Source of the DNA: Oscillospiraceae bacterium
GTDB taxonomy: Bacteria; Bacillota; Clostridia; Oscillospirales; Oscillospiraceae
Reading direction: 5' to 3'
Assembly (NCBI GenBank): GCA_020025515.1
Contig: JAHHRZ010000005.1
Span: 1-64,000 of the forward strand
DNA length: 64,000 nt
Position 1 is the first letter of the stretch, and each line of letters begins with the position of its first letter. Position numbers and translations under genes: made by a program. Positions 16,329-24,497 of this stretch are shown piece after piece. A model generated the notes under the pieces. That model made no database searches. It saw only the letters and a list, made by a program, of their open reading frames with translations, and was not told the origin of the DNA.

Positions 16329-16790
16329 ATGGAAATAAGACAGCTGACAAACACGGACGAGAAGCAGCAGGTGACACGGCTTATCCTCGAAGCGCTTCCA
16401 GAGTGGTTCGGCATTCCGGAATCAAGAGAAGAATACATAAAAGAAAGCACCGATAAAATATTCTTTTGTGCCTACGATCAGGATAGACCTGTTGGGTTTT
16501 TATATTTGAAAGAAACTGGAAATGCCACAATTGAACTGTATGTTATGGCAATTTTGAAGGAATTTCATCGGCATGGCCTTGGTCGGGAATTATTTCATTG
16601 TGCAAAGGGTGCGGCACGCAAAGCCGGATATTCCTTTATGCAGGTAAAGACCGTGCAGATGGGAAAATACGAGGAATACGACAGAACAAACAAGTTTTAT
16701 CTTTCTCTCGGCTTTCAGGAATTTGGGGTATTCCCAACCTTATGGGATGAATGGAATCCCTGCCAAATTTATATCATGAGTTTGAGATAA
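16329..16790 (+). CDS. Cassette 2: GNAT family N-acetyltransferase
   Basis: A 153-residue GNAT domain. The acetyl-CoA pyrophosphate loop appears as FHRHGLGRELFHCA, preceded by the beta-4 strand IELYVMAILKEF and followed by the region NKFYLSLGFQEFGVFP typical of motif B. The protein resembles small GNATs found in mobile cassettes; the acceptor is unknown. The ATG at 16329 has GAGGTG eight bases upstream. It is the only gene of its cassette. Confidence 0.85.
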   Translation: MEIRQLTNTDEKQQVTRLILEALPEWFGIPESREEYIKESTDKIFFCAYDQDRPVGFLYLKETGNATIELYVMAILKEFHRHGLGRELFHCAKGAARKAGYSFMQVKTVQMGKYEEYDRTNKFYLSLGFQEFGVFPTLWDEWNPCQIYIMSLR

Positions 16791-16792
16791 CT

Positions 16793-17043
16793 TTCCATTT
16801 ATCTAACAGCTGTTGTCCCTAAGCAAAATCACTCGTGTCGGGCAGTCCCATCCTTCAGGACGGAAAGCTGGTGGGTGCGGTCACTCACGTTCTAGTCAAT
16901 GACCCGACTACTGGCTACGGTATCTTTATCGAAAATATGCTGGACGCGGCGGCGTAATGGAATGGCGGCAGAGGAAAATCCCTCTGCCGCTTTTTAGCTT
17001 TGTGTGATATAATTCTTTTAGTTAAAGCAGAATTTTCTTAACA
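16793..17043 (+). repeat. Array repeat R2
   Basis: Arm 16793-16835; core 16836-16957 (122 bp, open frame, one amino-acid change Ile to Leu, stop TAA); terminator GCGGCAGAGG / CCTCTGCCGC with TTTTT at 16965-16995; extended -10 with TATAAT at 17008-17013. Confidence 0.85.
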
Positions 17044-17109
17044 AATATAACTGAATTCCAATCAAATCAACAGTCAGACCTATTAAAATAAATCGAACGG
17101 AGGCAGCAA

Positions 17110-17532
17110 ATGAATATTACGTATCACTTCGAGCCGACAATTCCTTATAGCTTACATGATATGAGAGTAAATCGAATTGAGCAGGTGGGCAATCATCTTA
17201 GATTTTATTTTGAATCCGGCTACATTGAGCTCAAAGATAATTTTCGGCAGGTGAATGGAAATCTGTTGATTGAAAATGTGGATATGAATTTTTCTGATGT
17301 CCATTTTTTAAGTAAGAATGGTGCGTATGGAACATTCAAGGGTGAACGGATGGAACTTACACACTTCTTGAAAAACTACGAGAATTTCTCCCTTGAGATT
17401 ATGGATGAAATGTATGGATATAATACTGTGGTTTATCAGGGATACCTATCTTTGCCGAAGAGAAAGAAACTAATAGATATGACCATTTCCCTTTACTATA
17501 CAGGGAATATCGTTTATGAGGTAGAAGAGTGA
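17110..17532 (+). CDS. Cassette 3: hypothetical protein, 140 aa
   Basis: I recognise no family. The product is soluble and predicted beta-rich (alternating hydrophobic strands such as HLRFYFESGYIELK and TVVYQGYLSLP), with many aromatic residues and no signal peptide. GGAGG precedes the ATG. It is the only gene of its cassette and is expressed from the promoter in R2. Confidence 0.65.
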   Translation: MNITYHFEPTIPYSLHDMRVNRIEQVGNHLRFYFESGYIELKDNFRQVNGNLLIENVDMNFSDVHFLSKNGAYGTFKGERMELTHFLKNYENFSLEIMDEMYGYNTVVYQGYLSLPKRKKLIDMTISLYYTGNIVYEVEE

Positions 17533-17570
17533 GAGAGCATTCAATAAATAGATCTGCGATAGAGAAAAAA

Positions 17571-17809
17571 TGTTGTCCATAATAGAAATCACTCGTGTCG
17601 GGCAGCCCAATCATTCAGGACGGGAAACTGGTGGGTGCGGTCACTCACGTTCTGGTCAATGACCCGACTACCGGCTACGGTATCTTTATCGAAAATATGC
17701 TGGACGCAGCGGCATAGCGGAGAAAAACAGTGGCAGAGGAAATTTTCCTTGCCGCTGTTTTTCTTATATGATATAATACTGTTTAGATAAATCAAAGTAA
17801 GCTTAACAG
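17571..17809 (+). repeat. Array repeat R3
   Basis: A shortened arm (TGTTGTCC onward, 17571-17595); core 17596-17717 (intact frame, no amino-acid change from spoIVB after the first codon); hairpin 17723-17763; TATAAT 17772-17777. The stretch from the end of the core through the tail is the same as in R0 apart from one base near the end. Confidence 0.85.
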
Positions 17810-17827
17810 ATTGGAAGAAAAAAATAT

Positions 17828-18604
17828 ATGAAGGTTGCAGAGAATATTCATCAAAAAACATCACCTGTAAGTAGCTTTCTGGAAATCACCTTCGGTCTGA
17901 TGCTGATTGGCTGGGGCAGCTGTGCTGTGCTTAGTCAGGTACTTAACTGGACGTTCAACCATCCGGTGATTCGGGTGCTTTTCGTGGTGGGTGGTTTTTC
18001 CCCTACAGTGGCATCTTATTGGGTAATGCGGAAACAGCAGCTTGTCAGGAACTTCTCGGACTGGCTGAAACAGGTCTTTGATGTAAAGCACGGCTTGCTT
18101 ACATATGCCTGTGTATTTCTTTTTGTTGCTGTTTACTATATTCTTGGCTGTACAATCAATGGGTTCCAGTTGGGTGCCCCTGTCTTTATGCTGATTGTAA
18201 TTGTACCAATGATGCTGGTTGGAGGCGGCAACGAGGAGGTCGGCTGGAGAATGATTTTACAGCCGGAGATCGAAAAAAGACATGGCTTTCATGCAGCTGT
18301 CTGGATGACTGCTATTATTTGGTGGGTTTGGCATACACCACTGTTTTTTATACAGGGAACCGCCAATGCATCTATGAATTATGTTCTGTTTGGAATCATG
18401 TGCCTGACCCTTAGCTACGCTCTTGGTACGATTCGGAAAATTTCCAATGGTGTGTTTCCCTGCATCCTGGCCCATTGCCTGATCAATGGACTGTCGGCAA
18501 CTTTCGTATTTCAGTTCAGTACCATGAGTTGCTGCTTTACGCTGCTTGTTGTGATTCTTTTGTCCATCCTTATTTTGAAATTTTGTCCTCTAAGGAAACA
18601 TTGA
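17828..18604 (+). CDS. Cassette 4: CPBP family intramembrane metalloprotease
   Basis: A 258-residue polytopic membrane protein of the CAAX-protease/bacteriocin-processing (CPBP) family. The three signature blocks are EEVGWRMIL (the EExxxR motif), the histidine in WWVWHTPLF, and AHCLIN near the C-terminus. Family members act as immunity proteins, maturases or regulators, so the specific role is unknown. It starts at an ATG 18 bases after the R3 tail. The repeat after it (R4) lacks a terminator, so transcription probably continues into cassette 5. Confidence 0.87.
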   Translation: MKVAENIHQKTSPVSSFLEITFGLMLIGWGSCAVLSQVLNWTFNHPVIRVLFVVGGFSPTVASYWVMRKQQLVRNFSDWLKQVFDVKHGLLTYACVFLFVAVYYILGCTINGFQLGAPVFMLIVIVPMMLVGGGNEEVGWRMILQPEIEKRHGFHAAVWMTAIIWWVWHTPLFFIQGTANASMNYVLFGIMCLTLSYALGTIRKISNGVFPCILAHCLINGLSATFVFQFSTMSCCFTLLVVILLSILILKFCPLRKH

Positions 18605-18620
18605 ACGAAATGTTATGTGA

Positions 18621-18825
18621 ATTCCAATTTATCTAACAGCTGTTGTCCCTAATGGAAATCACTCGTGTGGGCAGTCGTATCATTCAGGACGGAAAGCTGG
18701 TGGGTGCGGTCACTCACGTTCTGGTGAACGACCCCGCCACGGGCTACGGTATTTTTATTGAAAATAAGCTGGATGCGGCGGCATGGCGGTATCACAAAAT
18801 AGAAAAATCAGAATTTTCTTAATAG
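18621..18825 (+). repeat. Array repeat R4, terminator and promoter lost
   Basis: Arm 18621-18665; core 18666-18786 with a one-base deletion at its start and the stop codon changed to TGG. It goes directly to the tail (GAATTTTCTTAATAG), without the usual hairpin and TATAAT. Confidence 0.8.
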
Positions 18826-18847
18826 ATGAATTTTTAGGAGGAATCAA

Positions 18848-19246
18848 ATGGATAGCATGAGCGTTACTGTCTGTGTAGGAATTGGAATTTTATTTGTTTT
18901 AGCGATGATCGGATTATTTATTTTGTTAAGACACGATTCCTTAAAATCTGAAAATAATAAGAGAATATATATTGTGATAGGAGTGCTACAAGCGGTTCAT
19001 ATCATATTGTATTTGACAGGATTGTTGGATAAAATCTCTCAAATAAATGTATATATTGCATTCGGAATTTGTGCGATTGTTTCCACCATATGTATTGTGA
19101 TGTCTGGTTGGATGTTGCTACCGTTTTCAAAGTTTAAGCATGGAATAAAATATCTGCTTATGTTTATTGCTGTACTTCAAGTGATTAGTACGATTATTAT
19201 ATTTTTGCTGCCCGAAGCAGGTATTCCACCATTAATTCAGCTTTAA
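18848..19246 (+). CDS. Cassette 5: four-helix membrane protein
   Basis: A 132-residue protein with four predicted transmembrane helices (GIGILFVLAMIGLFILL; IYIVIGVLQAVHIILYLTGL; YIAFGICAIVSTICIVMSGW; YLLMFIAVLQVISTIIIFLL). No family is recognised. GGAGG precedes the ATG. With no promoter in R4 it probably depends on read-through from the CPBP gene. Confidence 0.65.
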   Translation: MDSMSVTVCVGIGILFVLAMIGLFILLRHDSLKSENNKRIYIVIGVLQAVHIILYLTGLLDKISQINVYIAFGICAIVSTICIVMSGWMLLPFSKFKHGIKYLLMFIAVLQVISTIIIFLLPEAGIPPLIQL

Positions 19247-19317
19247 ATAAATACAAAATAGTACTTATTGAACAAACAGGTGGAAATATTTCGCATAGAT
19301 AGAATCTACGAAAGAAA

Positions 19318-19437
19318 GTGATTGTGGGAGCTTTCTTAAATGATGCTGTCAGCGGTGCAACCCTTTTTGAACTGATTTCCAGCATTGCTTGCATCATTCA
19401 GGCAATCAATAAAAATCCAACTGACACGGAAAAGTAA
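19318..19437 (+). pseudogene. Cassette 5: fragment of a small membrane protein gene
   Basis: A 39-codon open frame (GTG start, no good ribosome site) encodes VIVGAFLNDAVSGATLFELI followed by SSIACIIQAINKNPTDTEK. It reads like the C-terminal part of a small membrane protein. A stop codon lies in frame just upstream, so it is probably a truncated relic. Confidence 0.4.
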
Positions 19438-19446
19438 AGTGTTACA

Positions 19447-19703
19447 CCTATTCCAATTTATCTAATAGTTGTTGTCCCTAATCAAAATCACTCGTGTCGG
19501 GCAGTCCTATCATTCAGGACGGAAAGCTGGTGGGTGCGGTCACTCACGTTCTGGTGAACGACCCCGCCACGGGCTACGGTATTTTTATCGAAAATATGCT
19601 GGACGCAGCGGCGTAGCGGCGAAAAAAGCGGCAGGGGAATTTTTCTCTACCGCTTTTCTATTTCGTGTGGTATAATTCTGTCAGAAAATCAAAGAAGTCT
19701 GAC
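19447..19703 (+). repeat. Array repeat R5
   Basis: Arm about 19447-19494; core 19495-19616 (122 bp, intact frame, one Thr to Ala change); hairpin AAAGCGG / CCGCTTT at about 19622-19656; extended -10 TGGTATAAT with TATAAT at 19671-19676. Confidence 0.85.
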
Positions 19704-19739
19704 CGCCAATTATTTTAGAGATGGAGTAGGTGAATCCGT

Positions 19740-20021
19740 ATGAAAGAGTGTTTCATCGCAAGTATATGTGTACATGGTGTTCAGGGCGGGGCTGTATATC
19801 TTGTGGACGATGGTTTTTTCTTCCGTTGTCAGAAAGCCACCATGGAAGCCGAGTACAAGAATCTACGAATTCCCTATGAAAACATCAAGACGATTTTTGA
19901 GGGAAAGAGAGTGCTTTTGATCCCCACAACGGTGCTTGAAACGAGAGACGGGATGACATACCGCTTTCTGATCTTTAATAGGAAGAAGTTCAAAAGGTGC
20001 ATACAGCAACAGCTGGGTTAA
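19740..20021 (+). CDS. Cassette 6: hypothetical protein, 93 aa
   Basis: A small soluble protein with no recognised family. Repeated beta-strand-like segments (GGAVYLVDDGFFFRCQKA, KRVLLIPTTVLETRDG, TYRFLIF) followed by a basic C-terminal helix suggest a PH-like or GRAM-like fold; this is structural inference only. GGAGTAGGTG precedes the ATG. It is the sole gene of the cassette. Confidence 0.6.
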   Translation: MKECFIASICVHGVQGGAVYLVDDGFFFRCQKATMEAEYKNLRIPYENIKTIFEGKRVLLIPTTVLETRDGMTYRFLIFNRKKFKRCIQQQLG

Positions 20022-20054
20022 ATTTATCAAACCCATATATTAGGGGCGATCGAA

Positions 20055-20298
20055 CCACTGTTGCCCATAATAGTAATCACTCGTGTCCGGCTCCCCCCAT
20101 CATTCAGGACAGGAAGCTGGTGGGGGAAGTCACTCATGTTCTCGTCAACGACCCCACAAGGGGATACGGTATTTTTATCGAAAATATGCTGGCAGCGGCG
20201 GTGTGACGGTATGACGAACAGAGGCAGAGGAAAAACCTTTGCCTCTGCTTGTTTTTGGTGATATAATTCGGTTAGATGAATCACAATTTATCGCACAG
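20055..20298 (+). repeat. Array repeat R6, partly decayed
   Basis: The arm is diverged (CTGTTGCCC); core 20084-20206 carries an extra base in the serine motif, so the frame is lost, and several non-synonymous changes. Terminator GGCAGAGG / CCTCTGCC at 20221-20255; extended -10 TGATATAAT with TATAAT at 20262-20267. Confidence 0.8.
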
Positions 20299-20329
20299 AC
20301 AAATCTATAAAAACGGAGTATTTTGTGCC

Positions 20330-20953
20330 ATGGATAAGATAATTGAGTATCTAAAAGAAACATATGAGCCAACCGCAATCATTGTGTATGGCTCTTATGC
20401 GGACGGAACAAACAATGCAAACAGTGACTTTGACGCATTGGTGATTGCAAAGCAGCATGAAAGATTTCACGATATTTCGGTTGTCGATGGAATCCAGCTT
20501 GACGCATTTATTTATCCCGAACACTATTTTCAAGATAATGTTTCGTATGCGGACTTCCTACAAATCAGTGATGGTATTGTTGTGTGGGATACACATGAAT
20601 TCGGGAAGAATTTCAAATCACAGGTTGCCGGATTTATAAACAGATTGCCCAGAAAATCTGACGATGATATTCGGAATGATATCGAATGGTGTAAGAAAAT
20701 GGTGTTAAGAATCAAGCGAGACGATGCCGAAGGTGCTTATCGGGGACATTGGGTACTGATAGACAGCCTTGAAATTTTCTGCGAAGTTATGCACCATACT
20801 TATAAGGGACCTAAGAAAAGTTTGTTATGGATGGAACAAGAAAACCCCGAAGCATTCCTTTGCTATTTAGAGGCCTTAAAAAGTTTTACATTCGAGGCAA
20901 TAGAAAAATGGATACAGTATCTTGAAATGGCTTTTCTCGGTCGAAAGCAATAA
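20330..20953 (+). CDS. Cassette 7: nucleotidyltransferase-domain protein
   Basis: A 207-residue protein with a Pol-beta-type nucleotidyltransferase motif, GSYADGTNNANSDFDALVI (GS then DxD), at residues 20-40, and a helical C-terminal half (NDIEWCKKMVLRIKRDDAEG onward) resembling substrate-binding regions of antibiotic nucleotidyltransferases and MNT/HEPN-type proteins. No HEPN partner lies next to it. The substrate is unknown. The start at 20330 follows GGAG; the frame is open upstream into the repeat tail but without a ribosome site. Confidence 0.78.
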   Translation: MDKIIEYLKETYEPTAIIVYGSYADGTNNANSDFDALVIAKQHERFHDISVVDGIQLDAFIYPEHYFQDNVSYADFLQISDGIVVWDTHEFGKNFKSQVAGFINRLPRKSDDDIRNDIEWCKKMVLRIKRDDAEGAYRGHWVLIDSLEIFCEVMHHTYKGPKKSLLWMEQENPEAFLCYLEALKSFTFEAIEKWIQYLEMAFLGRKQ

Positions 20954-21006
20954 TATTGAAGGGTTTTATATGTCGTGCATTAAGAGTAGGGGAATTATCT
21001 GTTAAA

Positions 21007-21207
21007 CCTATTCCGATTTATCTAATAGCTGTTGTCCCATAATAGTAATCACTTGTGAACGGCGGCCCCCATCATTCAGGAGGGAAAACTGGTGGGCGCA
21101 GTAACTCATGTTCTCGTCAACGACCCTACCAGGGGCTATGGCATTTTTATAGAAAATATGCGGCGTAGCGGCGAAAAGCGGCAGAGGGAAATTTCCTCTG
21201 CCGCTGT
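21007..21207 (+). repeat. Array repeat R7, decayed
   Basis: A well-kept arm (21007-21053); core 21054-21168 with an altered serine motif and a deletion of about 10 bases before the stop; terminator GCGGCAGAGG / CCTCTGCCGC at 21176-21205. The usual TATAAT is missing; the next cassette has its own promoter. Confidence 0.8.
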
Positions 21208-21272
21208 TTCGGTTTTATGGTGTGCATCCTTTGTATGAGAATAAGATTGCAAAGAAAACTTTGCAATTTCTA

Positions 21273-21323
21273 TTGACAAGTAAACTTGGCTATGCTACAA
21301 TGTGAATACCAAGTTTACTTGTC
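21273..21323 (+). promoter_or_regulatory. Cassette 8 promoter flanked by a 15-bp operator repeat
   Basis: TTGACA (21273-21278) and TACAAT (21296-21301) have 17-bp spacing. A perfect inverted repeat brackets the promoter: GACAAGTAAACTTGG at 21275-21289 and CCAAGTTTACTTGTC at 21309-21323. Each arm is itself a near-palindrome, as expected of two sites for a dimeric repressor, likely the XRE protein at 22143. Confidence 0.75.
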
Positions 21324-21345
21324 ATAACTGAAAGGAGGATGCCAT

Positions 21346-21678
21346 ATGAATAAAAGTGATATTTTATCTAAAGCGCAAAAGGAAGGGAAAGCAGGCATAG
21401 ATGAAGGGACGAAACACAGGAAAAACCAAGCTCGGGTGTATGGCCGCATTGGCGTAGATGCAGTTTTTTGTGTAATTGCTCTAACCGGTCTATTTACTTC
21501 CACGCCAATTCCTACTGAGGCGTATGCTATGTTTTTTGCGGGCCTGTGTGGGGATATGTATGCTCAATGGCGAAACGAAGAAAAACCTTTCTACTTGATT
21601 CTTGCAATCATAAGTCTTGTTGTTATTGTTGCAAATCTGGGGTTGACTGTTTGCAGAATGGTCGGTGTTGAGTGGTAA
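21346..21678 (+). CDS. Cassette 8: DUF6442-like membrane protein (first copy)
   Basis: A 110-residue protein with a charged N-terminus (MNKSDILSKAQKEGKAGIDE) and three hydrophobic helices. It resembles small membrane proteins usually paired with an XRE regulator (DUF6442-type, recalled from the N-terminal pattern). A homologue with the same N-terminal motif lies at 21810. AAAGGAGG precedes the ATG. It is under the operator-bracketed promoter. Confidence 0.65.
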   Translation: MNKSDILSKAQKEGKAGIDEGTKHRKNQARVYGRIGVDAVFCVIALTGLFTSTPIPTEAYAMFFAGLCGDMYAQWRNEEKPFYLILAIISLVVIVANLGLTVCRMVGVEW

Positions 21679-21694
21679 AGAAAGCAGAAATAGA

Positions 21695-21817
21695 GATGTT
21701 TCAATTCTAAAAAACAACCTAAAAGAAGCCGGAAGCGAAAAATTGTATAAGAACTTCGATGCATTGATTCCCATCATACATAGTGATGACTTTGACAAGG
21801 AGACTTACCATGAATAA
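21695..21817 (+). pseudogene. Cassette 8: truncated copy of the XRE gene
   Basis: A 40-codon frame without a start begins DVSILKNNLKEAGSEK, clearly the N-terminal part of the regulator at 22143 (DVLILKNKLKEARSEK). It then runs into unrelated sequence ending at 21817. This is the remainder of a duplicated membrane protein-regulator module in which the first regulator has been lost. Confidence 0.7.
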
Positions 21818-22127
21818 AGAAGATGTTTTAAAGAAAGCCCAAAGTAAGAAGCGTAACAGTCTGGATGAAATGGAAATGGATATTCTGTTAAGAAGCAATC
21901 ATGTCGGTTTGCTTGTGGGATTAATTGTATGTCTGATTGTGATGGCAATTAATATTTATTTTGATCAGCCATATCAGGATATATACGCTATATATTGCAC
22001 TATTGTTTGTGCGCAATATGTATATAAGTGGATTCGCCAAAGAGAAAAAACACCGCTTTTCTGTGCTGTGTTGTGGGGATTTACCTCTATACTTCTTTTC
22101 GTCGTATATTTTATGAAAATTGTATAA
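21810..22127 (+). CDS. Cassette 8: DUF6442-like membrane protein (second copy)
   Basis: A 105-residue homologue of the protein at 21346: MNKEDVLKKAQSKKRNSLDE, then a helix-rich hydrophobic part with a charged KWIRQREKTP loop. CAAGGAGAC precedes the ATG at 21810. An in-frame start further upstream overlaps the regulator fragment and is less likely. It is followed 15 bases later by the intact regulator. Confidence 0.65.
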   Translation: MNKEDVLKKAQSKKRNSLDEMEMDILLRSNHVGLLVGLIVCLIVMAINIYFDQPYQDIYAIYCTIVCAQYVYKWIRQREKTPLFCAVLWGFTSILLFVVYFMKIV

Positions 22128-22142
22128 GGATATCGTGAAACA

Positions 22143-22355
22143 ATGGATGATGTTTTAATTCTAAAAAACAAGCTAAAAGAAGCCAGAAGTGAAAAGAAAC
22201 TGTCTCAAGCGGCACTGGCGGAAATGGTTGGTGTATCAAGAAATACGATTAGTTCGATTGAAACAGGACAGTTTAACCCCACAGCAAAATTAGCTTTGAT
22301 CTTATGCATTGCACTGGATAAAAAATTCGAGGAGCTATTCTATTTTGATGATTGA
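22143..22355 (+). CDS. Cassette 8: short XRE-family repressor
   Basis: A 70-residue protein consisting of a single Cro/CI helix-turn-helix: LKEARSEKKLSQAALAEMVG, then VSRNTISSIETGQFNPTAKL, then LDKKFEELFYFDD. This compact type commonly represses its own operon and is paired with a small membrane protein. The probable operator is the inverted repeat at 21275-21323. Confidence 0.85.
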   Translation: MDDVLILKNKLKEARSEKKLSQAALAEMVGVSRNTISSIETGQFNPTAKLALILCIALDKKFEELFYFDD

Positions 22356-22370
22356 TAATGGTGCCCGGTC

Positions 22371-22600
22371 TATTTCGATTTCTACAACAGTTGCTTTCCC
22401 CAATGGAAATCAATGGTGAGCGGCGCCCCCATCATTCAGGACGGGAAACCGGTGGGCGCTGTGACCGATGTTCTTGACAACGACCCTACCACGAACTATG
22501 GCATCTTTATCAAAAATATGCGGGATGCGGCGGCGTAGCAGAAAAGCGGAAGAGGGAACTCCTTCTTCCGCTTTTCGATTTCATGTGTTATAATGCAACT
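22371..22600 (+). repeat. Array repeat R8, decayed
   Basis: A diverged arm; core 22414-22538 with a changed serine motif and several non-synonymous changes; hairpin AAGCGGAAGA / TCTTCCGCTT at 22543-22575; extended -10 TGTTATAAT with TATAAT at 22589-22594. Confidence 0.75.
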
Positions 22601-22687
22601 GGTTCATCAGGCATGCTGAATAGGGAACAATGAATGGCGTAATTTCGTTAGACAAAAAAGAGTGATAGTAACTGAGAGGTAAGATAG

Positions 22688-23467
22688 ATGTACAAGGTGA
22701 CAGACCGGAAAAAATTACTGAATAAAACAGTCAACTTCATCCAAGTCAGTTCTGCCTTTGAAGGGCTGCTTCAGATTGGCTCCGGTGCAGCCGGCTTCGC
22801 TGACATCTATTCCGACATCGATCTGATGGCTGGGTGTTATGATTCGGATTGCGTGAAAGATGCCGCCCAGCAGCTCCTGCAATTCTTCACAGAATTGGGA
22901 GCCTGCCACATTGAGAAACGGGTCTGGACAAACACCGCACTGGGCCTGTCTACTTACTTTGAGAATGGACTGAGCGTGGATATATCCTTTATGCCCACAC
23001 AGGAGTTGCCGATCCGCTCACCGCAGTACAAGGTAGTTTTTGCCAAGACTGAGAACTTCATGGATGCCGTGCGTGCAGGTGCACAACGGTTTGCAGAGTG
23101 TTCCCAGCGGTACGGTCTGGATGATTCTATTCACTATCGTTTTATCAACGAGTTGCGGTATGTGGAGATTGCCATACTTCGAGAGCAATTCATTTTTGCG
23201 GATATTGCCCTGAGTAACGCAAGGCAGCTTTTATTATCCGTGGAAACTGTGGCAGAGGGAAAGAAGTTGCATCAATTTAAGAAATACAACACCCTATCTC
23301 AGCCATTCCTCCAGTTGCTGGAGAAAACTTATCCCCGGAGCCGAACCTATGAGGAGATGCACACAGCAAAGGAAAATCTGCTTGCGCTGTATCTGAAAGC
23401 TGTTAAGGACAGTGAATATCTGACATTCGATGATGGTCTGCTGAAGTTGTTAGGCTGTTTTGAATGA
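22688..23467 (+). CDS. Cassette 9: nucleotidyltransferase-domain protein, 259 aa
   Basis: The N-terminal domain has the GS-to-DxD nucleotidyltransferase motif (GSGAAGFADIYSDIDLM, about residues 32-48) and a later beta strand GLSVDISFMP that could give the third acidic residue. The C-terminal half is helical. This layout resembles streptomycin/aminoglycoside nucleotidyltransferases, but resistance is not shown. GAGAGG lies upstream of the ATG. It is unrelated at the sequence level to the nucleotidyltransferase of cassette 7 outside the motif. Confidence 0.78.
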   Translation: MYKVTDRKKLLNKTVNFIQVSSAFEGLLQIGSGAAGFADIYSDIDLMAGCYDSDCVKDAAQQLLQFFTELGACHIEKRVWTNTALGLSTYFENGLSVDISFMPTQELPIRSPQYKVVFAKTENFMDAVRAGAQRFAECSQRYGLDDSIHYRFINELRYVEIAILREQFIFADIALSNARQLLLSVETVAEGKKLHQFKKYNTLSQPFLQLLEKTYPRSRTYEEMHTAKENLLALYLKAVKDSEYLTFDDGLLKLLGCFE

Positions 23468-23525
23468 GGATTGTACCCATTATAGTTGCAGATAAAGAAT
23501 TCAAATTTGGTCTGCTTGGATAAAG

Positions 23526-23719
23526 TTAACAGCGGTTGCCCCTAATTGAAATCATCCATATTTGGCCCCCCATCATTCAAGCCGGAAAATTGGTGGGTGT
23601 CGTGTCCCATGTTCTACAGCATCTTCATGAAAAATATGCTGGATGTGGCGGCTTGACGGCGTAATAGCAGACAGCAGGGGAAACTCCCACTACTGACTGT
23701 GACTTTTATATGGTACAAT
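23526..23719 (+). repeat. Array repeat R9, strongly decayed
   Basis: The arm remains as TTAACAGCGGTTGCCCC; core about 23556-23656 has lost its central part (the NDPTTGYG codons). The terminator is degenerate, but an extended -10, TGGTACAAT, with TACAAT at 23714-23719, persists. Confidence 0.7.
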
Positions 23720-23850
23720 CTTGATTGAACCAATTAAAATAATCCAACAAATACCAATATGTAAAGCGATGTTGCGTCATTGTAAAGCCTGCTTTATGGT
23801 GTTTTAATCGGCAAGGTGATAGAATGAGTGCACGGAAGGGAGTGTAGCCT

Positions 23851-24456
23851 TTGAAACTGAATGAAAAGATTTATCAATTACGCAAGAAGTCCGGAATGTC
23901 CCAGGAGGAAACCGCCGGTCGGCTAAATATTTCCAGACAAGCACTTTCCAGATGGGAAAATGGAACAGCGCAGCCTGCGGCGAATAATATTGTAGAAATC
24001 AGCAAGCTGTTTGGTGTAACAACAGACTATCTACTAAATGATGATTATAAAAGCGATGATGATATCCCCGTGATTGCAGAAGCAAAAAAAGTAAATCACA
24101 TTTTGAGAGCGAATTTGATTAAATTGGCAATTATTGTACAGGCATCTGCGCTGAATATCGCAATGCAACCAGTGGCAGAAGGCATCAATCCTACTATAAT
24201 GCTGTGGATTAAAATAATTCCCCTGCTGGCTGCATCCATCTGGATGGTTTGCAATCTCAGATATGAGACCAATATGGCGCAGAGAGCAAAGAACGCAAAA
24301 ATTGAATTGCTATACTGTTGTATTCAGGCGTTTGTGGCATTGTTTGGCTATTTTACAGGGCTTTATTTCTTAGGAACTGTATTGATAATGATTGTTTGCG
24401 GATTCTATCTGTTGAAAATAAATCCGAAGTACATGAATCGGAAATTGACAAAATAA
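23851..24456 (+). CDS. Cassette 10: XRE regulator with membrane domain
   Basis: A 201-residue protein: an N-terminal helix-turn-helix (YQLRKKSGMSQEETAGRLNI, SRQALSRWENGTAQPAANNI, DYLLNDDY) and a C-terminal half with about four hydrophobic helices. It is probably a membrane-bound regulator and is distinct from the one in cassette 1. It appears to use a TTG start (23851) after GAAGGGAGTG; no upstream in-frame ATG competes. Confidence 0.82.
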   Translation: MKLNEKIYQLRKKSGMSQEETAGRLNISRQALSRWENGTAQPAANNIVEISKLFGVTTDYLLNDDYKSDDDIPVIAEAKKVNHILRANLIKLAIIVQASALNIAMQPVAEGINPTIMLWIKIIPLLAASIWMVCNLRYETNMAQRAKNAKIELLYCCIQAFVALFGYFTGLYFLGTVLIMIVCGFYLLKINPKYMNRKLTK

Positions 24457-24497
24457 AATTACCTTTACACAATTTAGCAGCCTTCTTTTGATTGCTC

